Of a stretch of DNA of 64,000 nucleotides, positions 46,834-54,803 are shown piece after piece. The notes under the pieces are model-generated. The model was not told the origin of the DNA. It saw only the letters and a program-made list of their open reading frames with translations, and ran no database searches. The stretch spans positions 310,001-374,000 of the forward strand of contig NZ_JAPHAV010000001.1 of NCBI RefSeq assembly GCF_026241335.1, written 5' to 3'. Made by a program: the position numbers and the translations under genes. Each line of letters starts with the position of its first letter. The first letter of the stretch is position 1. Source of the DNA: Ochrobactrum chromiisoli. Its GTDB lineage: Bacteria > Pseudomonadota > Alphaproteobacteria > Rhizobiales > Rhizobiaceae.

Positions 46834-47541
46834 TCAGCCGCCCGATGTCCCCGTCTTTTGTTTGGCTTTGAGGGTTTTCTCGATCACTGGCATGAAATGG
46901 CTGACCATTGTTTCAACGCCCTTTTCATTTGGGTGCATGCCATCTTCGAGCAGCAGATCCTTCTGGGTAGTGACACCATCAAGGAAGAACGGATAAAGTG
47001 GTACGCCATATTTCTGCGCGAGCTTTGGATAGATCGGGTTGAATTTGTCGGCATAATCCTTGCCCATATTGGGCGGAGCCATCATGCCCGCGAGAATGAC
47101 TGAAATACCGCGTGCCTTCAGACGCGAAAGCATTTCATCAAGATTTTTCTCTGTAATGTCCGGCGAAATACCGCGCAGCGCATCATTGGCACCCAGTTCC
47201 AGAATAACCAGATCGGTGCCATCGGGAATCGACCAGTCGATGCGCGCAAGCCCACCGGTTGTGGTGTCGCCCGAAACGCCTGCATTCTCGATACTGACTT
47301 CATAGCCCTTGTCGTCGAGTGCTTTTTCAAGCTGCTGCGGGAAGGCCGCATTGGACGGCAAAAGGTAGCCAGCCATCAAACTGTCGCCAAAACCGACAAT
47401 CTTGACCTGTTCAAGCTGTTCGGTTGGCAATGCGTCTTCGAGGCCAGTTGGCTCTTCCTGAGCGCGTGCTCCTGTCGCAAGAAAAGATGCGGTCAGAGCA
47501 AAAATCGATAACCAAACCGTGATCGAGTGTTTGAAACGCAT
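46834..47541 (-). CDS. tesA: Periplasmic GDSL esterase/arylesterase (TesA-like)
   Basis: SGNH hydrolase of 235 residues, exported by a signal peptide ending GARAQ (about residue 28). Block I is IVGFGDSLMAGYLLP with nucleophile Ser54. Block III is LELGANDALRG with Asn119. Block V is LLEDGMHPNEKG with Asp200 and His203. Homologues have thioesterase, lysophospholipase and protease activity. A ybbA/ybbP-like ABC pair is divergently placed 120 bases away, the same association as tesA-ybbAP in enterobacteria. Confidence 0.93.
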   Translation of the reverse strand: MRFKHSITVWLSIFALTASFLATGARAQEEPTGLEDALPTEQLEQVKIVGFGDSLMAGYLLPSNAAFPQQLEKALDDKGYEVSIENAGVSGDTTTGGLARIDWSIPDGTDLVILELGANDALRGISPDITEKNLDEMLSRLKARGISVILAGMMAPPNMGKDYADKFNPIYPKLAQKYGVPLYPFFLDGVTTQKDLLLEDGMHPNEKGVETMVSHFMPVIEKTLKAKQKTGTSGG

Positions 47542-47660
47542 TGTTAGCGACCCATATCTAGCAAAGTGGGCAATCCGCCCGGATGATTCCTTCTCGCGCA
47601 AAACAAGTTCAATTTTGTGACGCGCTTTGACCCTGAATATGCATATAGGAAGAAAAACGC

Positions 47661-48401
47661 GTGACGGAACAGGTAGCATCTTCAATTTCTGGCCCGATTA
47701 TTGAACTTGAGAACGTTCATTTGACCCTCGGGCACGCTGCCTCGTCTGTGCATGTCCTCAAAGGCGTCTCGCTTTCCATTATGCAGGGCCGCTCTGTCGG
47801 TATTGTTGGGCCATCGGGTTCGGGCAAATCAACCCTGCTGATGGTGCTGGCGGGGCTCGAGCATGTCGATCAGGGCAGCGTGAAAATCGCAGGCGAGACG
47901 ATTAGTCAGATGTCCGAAGATCAGGCCGCGGCTTTTCGCGGTGCCAATATCGGTATTGTCTTCCAGTCGTTCCATCTGATTCCCAATATGACGGCGCTTG
48001 AAAATGTCGCTGTTCCTCTTGAACTTGCCGGACGTAAAGATGCGTTTGAGGTTGCCGAACGCGAGCTTCGCGCTGTGGGGCTTGGCGAGCGCCTGACACA
48101 TTATCCGTCGGAACTGTCGGGTGGTGAGCAGCAGCGCGTCGCCATTGCGCGTGCGCTTGCGCCAAGCCCGAAAATCCTCATTGCCGATGAACCAACCGGC
48201 AATCTCGACACGGCTACTGGTCGCCAGATTACCGATCTTCTGTTTTCAAAGCAGCGTGAAAACGGCCTGACCATGGTGCTGGTAACACATGATCCATCGC
48301 TTGCTGCGCGCTGTGATCAGGAGATCCCGGTGCGTTCAGGCCGTATCGAAGAGCCTGCCCGAAAAGAGCCTGCGCTTGAAGAAGCGGTGGCAGGCGCATG
48401 A
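47661..48401 (+). CDS. ABC transporter ATP-binding protein (YbbA/LolD type)
   Basis: A 246-residue ATPase. Walker A is GIVGPSGSGKSTLLMVLAG, the Q-loop is IGIVFQSFHLIPNMTALENV, the signature is ELSGGEQQRVAIARALA, and Walker B is ILIADEPTGNLDTATG. This is the MacB/LolD-like subgroup that energises FtsX-type permeases. The GTG start follows AGGAAG. Its stop overlaps the permease start as ATGA. With the divergent tesA gene it matches the ybbA-ybbP-tesA arrangement. Confidence 0.93.
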   Translation: MTEQVASSISGPIIELENVHLTLGHAASSVHVLKGVSLSIMQGRSVGIVGPSGSGKSTLLMVLAGLEHVDQGSVKIAGETISQMSEDQAAAFRGANIGIVFQSFHLIPNMTALENVAVPLELAGRKDAFEVAERELRAVGLGERLTHYPSELSGGEQQRVAIARALAPSPKILIADEPTGNLDTATGRQITDLLFSKQRENGLTMVLVTHDPSLAARCDQEIPVRSGRIEEPARKEPALEEAVAGA

Positions 48402-50947
48402 GTTTTTTAAAATCGTTTTCTCTCGCTCTGCGCTTCGCTTTGCGTGAAATGCGTGGTGGGTTATCCGGCTTCTATATCTTTCTCGCCTGTATCGCTTTGG
48501 GTGTTGCAGCCATTGGTGGCGTAAACTCAGTTGCGCGCTCGGTCAGTACCGGTATTGCAGCCGAAGGCCAGACTATACTTGGCGGCGATGTCAGTTTTGC
48601 GCTCAATCAGCGTGAGGCCAGCCCCGATGAACGTGCCTTTATCGAGCAGCAGGGACGCTTTGCCGAAAGCGCCACCATGCGCTCCATGGCGCGTTTGCCC
48701 GATGGGTCGGATCAGTCGCTCGTGGAAGTGAAGGCCGTGGACGCTGCTTATCCGCTCTATGGTGAGTTGAAAACACAGCCGCAGCTTTCGCTTAACGATA
48801 TGACCAAAGAGCAGGACGGCGTTTACGGCGCGGCTGTCAGTCAGGATTTTCTCAATCGCATGGGCGTGTCGCTCGGCACGAAGGTGCTGCTCGGGTCTGA
48901 AACTTTTGAGCTGCGTGCGCTGATTGAAACCGAACCTGATCTTCTGTCATCGGGTTTTAATTTCGCGCCGCGTTTTCTCGTCTCGATAGACGGCTTACGT
49001 GCATCTGGCTTGATACAACCCGGAAGTCTTGTCGATCATATCTATAAGGTCGCATTGCCGGGTAGTGCATCTGATTCAGCAATCACGCAGTTGCGTGAAC
49101 GCGCAACGAAGGACTTCCCCGATGCTGGCTGGAATATCCGCTCACGCAACAACGCAGCCCCCGCACTGACTGCCAATATTGAGCGCTTTTCGCAATTCCT
49201 CACGCTGGTCGGCCTGACGGCGCTGATTGTTGGCGGTGTTGGTGTTGCCAATGCCGTTCGCGCTTATCTCGACGGCAAGCGCGGGGTGATTGCGACTTTC
49301 AAATCATTGGGCGCGCCTGCACGCTTTGCGGTGCTGGTCTATCTTGTACAGATCATGGTGATCGGCCTGATTGGCATTGCCTTTGGACTGCTGCTGGCGG
49401 CCATTATGCCGTTTGCGGCTGCCGCAGCCCTTGCCAATTATCTGCCCGTTGCGGGTGGTGGCGGCTTTTTCCCTGATGCTTTGGCACTGGCGGCAGTGTT
49501 TGGCCTTATCACAACGCTGGCCTTTGCGATCATTCCGCTGGGGCGTGCACGCAACATCCCCGCCACTGCATTGTTTCGCGAGCAGGGTTTTGAGCAGCGC
49601 GGACTTCCGCCATTGCTTTATCTGGCTCTGGCTGTCCTGCTGATTGCGGCACTGGCCGGACTTGCGCTTTATGTGGCCTATGATCGGCGGATCGCAGGCG
49701 TTTTCATTGTTGCGGCGATTGCGGCTTTTGGTGTGCTGCGGCTTGTGGCAGACGGCATCCGCTGGCTGGCGCGCCGTGCGCCGCGTGTGCGTTCAACAGC
49801 TGTGCGTCTGGCAATTGGCAATATCTACCGCCCCGGCGCGCTGACGCCTTCGGTGGTTTTGTCGCTCGGTCTTGGCCTGACGCTGATGGTGGCTATTGCG
49901 CTTATTGATGGCAATCTGCGGCGTCAGATAACGGAGAATATTCCCGCACAAGCGCCGGACTTCTTCTTCGTTGATATTCAGAACAATGACATCGGTGATT
50001 TCACCAAACTTGTCAGCGGCATCGTGCCGGATGGCAAGCTCACTGCCGGGCCGATGCTGCGTGGTCGTATCGTTGCTTTCAACGGCACCAATGTGCGCGA
50101 CATGACCATTCCGCCTGAGGCCGCATGGGTGTTGCGTGGAGACCGTGGCATTACTTTTGCGGACAAAGTTCCCGAAAATTCGACGCTGAGCGAAGGCGAG
50201 TGGTGGCCTGCTGACTATAAGGGCGAGCCTCTGGTCTCGTTTGCAGAGCGCGAGGGCAAAGAGCTGGGGCTCAAGATCGGCGATGTGGTCACCGTTAATG
50301 TGCTTGGCCGCAATATCAATGCCAAGATTGCAAGCTTCCGGCAGTTGCAATGGGAAACGCTGGCGATGAATTTCGTCATGGTTTTCTCGCCCAACACGTT
50401 TGCCGGTGCGCCTGCAACGTGGCTTGCAACGCTGACGATCCCAGAGAATCAGAAGAACTTGGCGCCGGATGTTTTGCGACAGGTCACAAAGACATGGCCG
50501 GCGGTAACAACCGTCAGCGTCACCGATGCGCTTGATGTGGCAAATGACCTGATCAGTCAGCTTGCAACGGCGATCCGAGCGGCAGCCTCTATTGCGCTTG
50601 CGGCATCGGTTTTGGTGCTGGGCGGCGCTTTGGCTGCTGGCAACCGTGCCCGTGTTCACGATGCGGTGGTGCTAAAAACGCTGGGTGCCACACGCGGCAC
50701 GCTGATTACGGCTTATATCGTTGAATATATGCTGCTTGGTCTTGCAACCGCCGTGTTTGCGCTGGTCGCGGGCAGCGTTGCGGGTTGGTACGTCGTGGTT
50801 GAAGTTATGAAGCTTAAAGCGCAGTTCCTGCCGGATGTGGCTTTGATGACGATTGCCATCGCTCTTGTGCTGACTGTCGGATTCGGACTTGCCGGAACAT
50901 GGCGTGTTCTGGGTCAGAAGCCTGCGAACGTGCTCCGAAACTTATGA
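48398..50947 (+). CDS. FtsX-like ABC transporter permease (YbbP type)
   Basis: A large permease of 849 residues with two FtsX domains and about ten helices. The first helix is GFYIFLACIALGVAAIGGVN, and a large periplasmic domain follows (about 50-260). FLTLVGLTALIVGGVGVANA and VIATFKSLGAPARFAVLVYL mark the first FtsX core, and VLKTLGATRGTLITAYIVEY near the C-terminus marks the second. By family it extracts or moves lipid or lipoprotein-like substrates across the envelope, often with a hydrolase partner. The substrate is unknown. Confidence 0.93.
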   Translation: MSFLKSFSLALRFALREMRGGLSGFYIFLACIALGVAAIGGVNSVARSVSTGIAAEGQTILGGDVSFALNQREASPDERAFIEQQGRFAESATMRSMARLPDGSDQSLVEVKAVDAAYPLYGELKTQPQLSLNDMTKEQDGVYGAAVSQDFLNRMGVSLGTKVLLGSETFELRALIETEPDLLSSGFNFAPRFLVSIDGLRASGLIQPGSLVDHIYKVALPGSASDSAITQLRERATKDFPDAGWNIRSRNNAAPALTANIERFSQFLTLVGLTALIVGGVGVANAVRAYLDGKRGVIATFKSLGAPARFAVLVYLVQIMVIGLIGIAFGLLLAAIMPFAAAAALANYLPVAGGGGFFPDALALAAVFGLITTLAFAIIPLGRARNIPATALFREQGFEQRGLPPLLYLALAVLLIAALAGLALYVAYDRRIAGVFIVAAIAAFGVLRLVADGIRWLARRAPRVRSTAVRLAIGNIYRPGALTPSVVLSLGLGLTLMVAIALIDGNLRRQITENIPAQAPDFFFVDIQNNDIGDFTKLVSGIVPDGKLTAGPMLRGRIVAFNGTNVRDMTIPPEAAWVLRGDRGITFADKVPENSTLSEGEWWPADYKGEPLVSFAEREGKELGLKIGDVVTVNVLGRNINAKIASFRQLQWETLAMNFVMVFSPNTFAGAPATWLATLTIPENQKNLAPDVLRQVTKTWPAVTTVSVTDALDVANDLISQLATAIRAAASIALAASVLVLGGALAAGNRARVHDAVVLKTLGATRGTLITAYIVEYMLLGLATAVFALVAGSVAGWYVVVEVMKLKAQFLPDVALMTIAIALVLTVGFGLAGTWRVLGQKPANVLRNL

Positions 50948-51080
50948 AGCATTTGTAATGTTGTTGCATAAAATCGCGTAAGGTCTTGGATCTTATTGAA
51001 AATGCGGTCCATTTTAAAATGCTCTTATTATGATTTTTTACAGGGAGTACTTGTAGGATAGCTGCAAAATCCCCATAATA

Positions 51081-51170
51081 AGCGAAGGCATGCTGGGGTC
51101 CCGCCAGCGGCGCCTTGTGGCATCTTAAGCTTGAAGTATGCCCTGACACCGGACGGGACAAGGCAAGAGG
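51081..51170 (+). ncRNA. ybhL-type leader RNA upstream of the BI-1/YccA gene
   Basis: Three complementary pairs can be seen: GGCATGC-region (51087-) with GTATGCC (51136-51142), GTCCCG (51098-51103) with CGGGAC (51154-51159), and GCCTTGT (51112-51118) with ACAAGGC (51158-51164). They crowd immediately before the RBS GAGG and the ATG of a Bax-inhibitor-1/YccA gene. A conserved leader with this genomic position (ybhL motif) is known in Rhizobiales. Assignment is from position and structure, without a covariance search. Confidence 0.6.
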
Positions 51171-51179
51171 AATTAAGTC

Positions 51180-51959
51180 ATGGCTGACTATCGCAATATT
51201 CAGGCGCAGAGGCCCGTCGGCGGCGCACGCGTCGGTGCTGACATCGATCAGGGGCTGCGCAGCTATATGCTGGGCGTTTACAACATGATGGCTATCGGCT
51301 TGGTCGTTACCGGCCTTGCTGCTCTGGCTGTCTCATCGCTGGCAACAACAACAGACCCATCGGCTGCAGTCGCGCAGATGGCGAACGGCAAGATGCTCAC
51401 TGCACTCGGTGCAGCCCTTTACACATCCCCGCTGCGCTGGGTTGTTATGCTTGCGCCGCTCGCAGCAGTCTTTTTCCTGAGCTTCCGCATTGAGCGTCTG
51501 TCGGTATCGACCGCCAATGCTGTGTTCTGGGGCTATGCGGCACTGGTTGGTCTGTCGCTGTCGTCGATCTTCCTGGTCTTTACCGGCCAGAGCATCGTTC
51601 GCACCTTCTTCGTGACGGCTGCCTCTTTCGGCGCGCTGTCGCTTTACGGCTACACCACCAAGCGTGATTTGTCCGCTATGGGGTCGTTCCTGATGATGGG
51701 TCTGTTTGGCCTGATCATCGCTTCGGTTGTTAACATCTTCCTCGGCTCCACCGCGCTGCAGTTTGCAATCTCGGTGATCGGCGTGCTGATCTTTGCAGGT
51801 CTGACCGCCTATGACACGCAGTCGATCAAGGAAATGTATTTTGAAGGTGATTCGGCCGATTCGCAGGGCCGTAAGGTTGTTATGGGCGCGCTGCGTCTGT
51901 ACCTCGACTTCATCAACATGTTCATGTTCCTGCTTCAGTTCATGGGCAACCGCGACTGA
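51180..51959 (+). CDS. Bax inhibitor-1/YccA family membrane protein
   Basis: A 259-residue inner-membrane protein with seven helices (BI-1/TMBIM/YbhL family). The helix run begins YMLGVYNMMAIGLVVTGLAA. Typical text is SLSSIFLVFTGQSIVRTFFV, ALSLYGYTTKRDLSAMGSFL and GLTAYDTQSIKEMY near the end, where the conserved Asp lies. Bacterial members act as pH-sensitive calcium leak channels or modulate FtsH. It is preceded by a structured leader and followed by a terminator, so it forms a single-gene unit likely controlled at the RNA level. Confidence 0.95.
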   Translation: MADYRNIQAQRPVGGARVGADIDQGLRSYMLGVYNMMAIGLVVTGLAALAVSSLATTTDPSAAVAQMANGKMLTALGAALYTSPLRWVVMLAPLAAVFFLSFRIERLSVSTANAVFWGYAALVGLSLSSIFLVFTGQSIVRTFFVTAASFGALSLYGYTTKRDLSAMGSFLMMGLFGLIIASVVNIFLGSTALQFAISVIGVLIFAGLTAYDTQSIKEMYFEGDSADSQGRKVVMGALRLYLDFINMFMFLLQFMGNRD

Positions 51960-51983
51960 TCAGTCTGGAATAGAATGAATGCG

Positions 51984-52015
51984 AAAGGGCAGCGGAAACG
52001 CTGCCCTTTTTGCTT
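51984..52015 (+). terminator. Terminator of the BI-1/YccA gene
   Basis: Stem AAAGGGCAGCG (51984-51994) / CGCTGCCCTTT with loop GAAA, followed by TT and TGCTTTT. Confidence 0.92.
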
Positions 52016-52078
52016 TTCAAAAAGACTTCTTCGGGGCATGTTGAGCGGGTAATTTCAAACAGAGTCCTGGCTTTCGCT

Positions 52079-52618
52079 ATGCCCTTCATTCGAGACTTTC
52101 AGCCCACCGATATGGCAACCATTTCCGCGATCTACACGGAAGCGGTGTTAAACGGCTCCGGTTCCTATGAGATTGAGCCGCCTACTCTTGATGAGATGAA
52201 GCGGCGCTTCGACACTTTCGTCGATCAGGGTTTTCCGATTCTTGTTGCGGAAGAGCATGGCCGGGTGCTGGGCTATGCCTATATCAGCTATTTCCGCACA
52301 AGGCCTGCCTATCGCTGGCTTGCAGAAGACTCGATCTATATCGCACCCGATGCGAAGGGAAAGGGCCTTGGTAAGCTGCTGCTTGGAGAATTGATAAAGC
52401 GCGCGACCGCGCTTGGCTTCCGGCAGCTGCTGGCGGTGGTGGGCGATGGTGAGCACAATATCGGCTCGGTGAAGCTGCATGAAAGCCTCGGCTTTATCCA
52501 TTGCGGGCGTATTCAGGGTTCCGGTTTCAAGCATGGCCGCTGGCTTGATACCGTGCTGATGCAGTTGCCGCTTAATGGCGGTTGCACGGTTGATCCCGGC
52601 GCCATGCCACTGACTTAA
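52079..52618 (+). CDS. GNAT N-acetyltransferase (phosphinothricin acetyltransferase-like)
   Basis: A 179-residue acetyl-CoA-dependent transferase. PFIRDFQPTDMATISAIYTE and EAVLNGSGSYEIEPPTLDEM are the N-terminal signature of the Pat/MnaT group. EDSIYIAPDAKGKGLGKLLL is the acetyl-CoA loop (Q/RxxGxG/A type). GDGEHNIGSVKLHESLGFIH and RWLDTVLMQLPL end the domain. Natural substrates may be methionine sulfone/sulfoximine or other amino compounds. The ATG at 52079 is chosen by alignment to the family start. Confidence 0.9.
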   Translation: MPFIRDFQPTDMATISAIYTEAVLNGSGSYEIEPPTLDEMKRRFDTFVDQGFPILVAEEHGRVLGYAYISYFRTRPAYRWLAEDSIYIAPDAKGKGLGKLLLGELIKRATALGFRQLLAVVGDGEHNIGSVKLHESLGFIHCGRIQGSGFKHGRWLDTVLMQLPLNGGCTVDPGAMPLT

Positions 52619-52626
52619 GTCATCGC

Positions 52627-53034
52627 TTATTTATCGACCAGCTTGAGGCTCTTGTCGAAAACGCGAAGCACACGCTCAAGCTCGTGCCCGCGCTTCATGA
52701 TAAGGCCTGTTGCGGCAATGACAGAATAGGCGCCCTGCTTATTTGCGAGCTTTGGATTTTTCTCAATGCGAAAAAGCGGCACTTCGCTTGCCCGACGGAA
52801 AATCGAAAAAACAGCCCTGTCTGCGAGATGGTCAATCGCATAATCCCGCCAAACGCCTGTTGCGACCATGCGGCCATAAACATTCAGGATTTTTCCAAGC
52901 TCATGCCTGTCAAAGCTGATGGTGGTTGGAGCAGTTTTTATATGCCCCACAAGGGCAATGTTTAGGGTGGACGAAGAGTTGGGAAGTGAATGGGACGCTG
53001 CCGCATTCTCATTTGCAGCGCTTTGTTTATCCAT
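52627..53034 (-). CDS. DUF2794 family protein
   Basis: A 135-residue protein seen in Rhizobiales. The N-terminal 30 residues are Asn/Ser/Ala-rich. The DUF2794 core runs from TISFDRHELGKILNVYGRMV and ATGVWRDYAIDHLADRAVFS to RRASEVPLFRIEKNPKLANK and ends HELERVLRVFDKSLKLV. Function is unknown. RBS AAAGGAAAACC precedes the ATG. A DUF1223 gene lies on the same strand upstream with a structured non-coding segment between them. Confidence 0.85.
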   Translation of the reverse strand: MDKQSAANENAAASHSLPNSSSTLNIALVGHIKTAPTTISFDRHELGKILNVYGRMVATGVWRDYAIDHLADRAVFSIFRRASEVPLFRIEKNPKLANKQGAYSVIAATGLIMKRGHELERVLRVFDKSLKLVDK

Positions 53035-53310
53035 GGTTTTCCTTTCGACGCTGGATGGTTAGCCAAGGAAATGTGCAAGTCGCAATTATCTTGCCGCATA
53101 AGCCCATGGTGATGGTTTTGTTAAATCTTTGCAAGGTTGTGATTGGCGCTGGTGATCGCGCGCAAATTGATCTATAAAAAATCAATCCCAATTAGTTGTA
53201 TATTAGCTGGTCACGAAAAAAGAACGCCTGTTCTGAATGGTGATGATTGGCCACATTTTGGCCTTGTTAACTTCGCATTCCGGCCTGATTGTGCGGCCTA
53301 TATTAGCGTG

Positions 53311-53411
53311 TTGCCTGAGACGGTTCGGTTCGGGTTTGTCCGACCCCAAGCCCCCCGCCCAAAGGACTGCTCGAACCGAACCAGCTCACACGCGATCAGC
53401 CTCTCAGGCAA
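53311..53411 (+). ncRNA. Strongly structured candidate ncRNA between DUF1223 and DUF2794 genes
   Basis: Outer stem TTGCCTGAGA (53311-53320) / TCTCAGGCAA (53402-53411) is a perfect 10 bp. Inner stem GGTTCGGTTCG (53322-53332) / CGAACCGAACC (53372-53382) is a perfect 11 bp. GTCC/GGAC can extend it to a C-rich apical loop. A TATATT box at 53300-53305 lies right before the 5' end. The closed-end rod with one large 3'-side bulge recalls 6S RNA, but at about 100 nt it is short for that family. The reverse strand folds equally well; the strand is chosen from the TATATT box. Confidence 0.5.
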
Positions 53412-53479
53412 ATGTGAAACTTCCAAAAAATTATCGAAAACAGGCCGTCAAAGACGTGATCCTGATAGCGTTTCGCGCA

Positions 53480-54298
53480 TTACAGGCTAAGCGGGCTTCT
53501 TTGCTTGAATATGGCCGCACCATGGATTGGGCCAAGCGCATTGGCGCTGTTGCTTTCCTGCAAAATGATTGCGCAGCCGTTTACGTCCTTGCGCTTGAGC
53601 TCTGAGGCAGGCAGCTCGATTTTCATAGCTTCACCGTCCCACATGCCGATCGTGTCAGTGTCCATCACCGTATTGCGGTACGTGACTGACTGGCCGGCAT
53701 TCTCGCCCCGGTCGATCGGGATCGTGACTGCATCGCGCAAATAGAACATCACTACATGCACCGGACTTTTCGGCTTTTCACCTTTGGCGATCTCGATGGA
53801 CAGACGTCCGTCATCCAGCTTACGGATCGAAACGGGCACGTTAAGTTTGTTTGCAGCAATATGTTGTTTTACGGCCTCAGCATCGCGACCATTTACTTCA
53901 GACGTGCCATTGACGATGGCCTGCGGCGTATACAGCATCTTGGCATTAAACGAATTGCGATAGGCGTTCTGGCGGTCCGTGTTGTCCTGCGATGCAAGCG
54001 TATCGTGCCAGCCCATATAGTCCCAGTAATTGACGTGGAATGACAGCGCCAACACGTTCGGGTCATCGGCATATTTCGCCAGATTCTTATCGGCTTGCGG
54101 GCAGGATTTGCAGCCTTGGCTGGTATAAAGCTCAATCACCGATGTGCGCGTGCTGCTGGATTCAGCGTTCGCCACGCCATGCATGGACAAACTACCCGTA
54201 AACGCCAAACCCAGAGCAGCACAAACACAGCGCAGACCGGGAGCATATTCGCCGGAAAATCGTGTACATGTCCCATTGAAAGGGGAGTGGAAGGTCAC
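53480..54298 (-). CDS. DUF1223 secreted thioredoxin-like protein
   Basis: About 272 residues, exported. The signal region GLRCVCAALGLAFTGSLSMH ends about GVANAES. The DUF1223 core opens RTSVIELYTSQGCKSCPQAD, a thioredoxin-like strand with a CxxC pair, then LALSFHVNYWDYMGWHDTLA, YTPQAIVNG and a C-terminal beta domain. A periplasmic redox role is likely, but no activity is established. The start is uncertain: GTG 54298 has AGGATGAA upstream and is preferred; TTG 54316 is also in frame. A palindromic repeat lies just upstream. Confidence 0.85.
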   Translation of the reverse strand: MTFHSPFNGTCTRFSGEYAPGLRCVCAALGLAFTGSLSMHGVANAESSSTRTSVIELYTSQGCKSCPQADKNLAKYADDPNVLALSFHVNYWDYMGWHDTLASQDNTDRQNAYRNSFNAKMLYTPQAIVNGTSEVNGRDAEAVKQHIAANKLNVPVSIRKLDDGRLSIEIAKGEKPKSPVHVVMFYLRDAVTIPIDRGENAGQSVTYRNTVMDTDTIGMWDGEAMKIELPASELKRKDVNGCAIILQESNSANALGPIHGAAIFKQRSPLSL

Positions 54299-54319
54299 TT
54301 TGGTTTCATCCTGCAATCA

Positions 54320-54365
54320 ACGCATTTCCAGCAAAACGAAAACGGTTTTGAATGGTTCAATGCGT
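54320..54365. repeat. Single copy of the CATTTCCAGCAAAA palindromic unit
   Basis: ACGCATT (54320-54326) / AATGCGT (54359-54365) outer arms and CAAAAC...GGTTTTG inner arms. It has the same start (CATTTCCAGCAAAA) as the arrays at 7738 and 12885 but is present once. It is 4 bases upstream of the longest possible DUF1223 start. Confidence 0.75.
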
Positions 54366-54530
54366 ATATAATTAGCTCTGACATATATTATGTAGGAATT
54401 GGCATGATCAATAGGAAGTCACGTTGCAGTGAGTTTCATGTCGGTACTGTTTCTTTTATCCCACGCTTGGCGTGACCTGCGATAAAAGGATGGTGTGCCA
54501 GAAAATCCATAGGGACGGGACTGATCGAAT

Positions 54531-54749
54531 ATGCGGTTGAGCCTAAGAGAAAGAGCCATCGCCATTTGCGATGAAAAGATAGCCAAAAAGGGCGAGACGG
54601 TTGGCATCTCTTTTTACGCGTTCTTTGCCAATAAGAATTCTGACCCCGAATTGCTTATGGAAGCTGCTCAGTGGTGGATTAAAACCCACTCGCTTGATCA
54701 TTTTGAGAAAGCAGTAAAAATCAGGGATATGATCCGTTCGGGCTTATAA
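54531..54749 (+). CDS. Small helical protein of unknown function (72 aa)
   Basis: It reads MRLSLRERAIAICDEKIAKK, then GISFYAFFANKNSDPELLME and AAQWWIKTHSLDHFEKAVKI, which looks like paired helices. No signal and no family recognised. The RBS is weak (ACGGGACTG). Support comes from the plausible composition and a terminator 4 bases after the stop. A CTTTTAT/ATAAAAG hairpin (54451-54489) lies upstream and could act in its leader. Confidence 0.6.
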   Translation: MRLSLRERAIAICDEKIAKKGETVGISFYAFFANKNSDPELLMEAAQWWIKTHSLDHFEKAVKIRDMIRSGL

Positions 54750-54752
54750 ACC

Positions 54753-54786
54753 AAAAAGCCGCCGGATTTCTCCGGCGGCCTTTTAA
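54753..54786 (+). terminator. Terminator between the 72-aa gene and acnA
   Basis: Stem GCCGCCGGA / TCCGGCGGC (54758-54779) with AAAAA before and TTTT after; usable on both strands. Confidence 0.9.
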
Positions 54787-54803
54787 TTTTGATGCTGTAC
54801 TGA

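Noticed and set aside
53311-53411. SRP 4.5S RNA
   Set aside because: The size fits, but the conserved GGTCAGG...GGAAGGAAGCAG apical motif is absent on both strands.
53143-53490. 115-codon open frame between DUF2794 and DUF1223 genes
   Set aside because: It crosses the strongly palindromic RNA candidate and lacks an RBS and coding-like composition.
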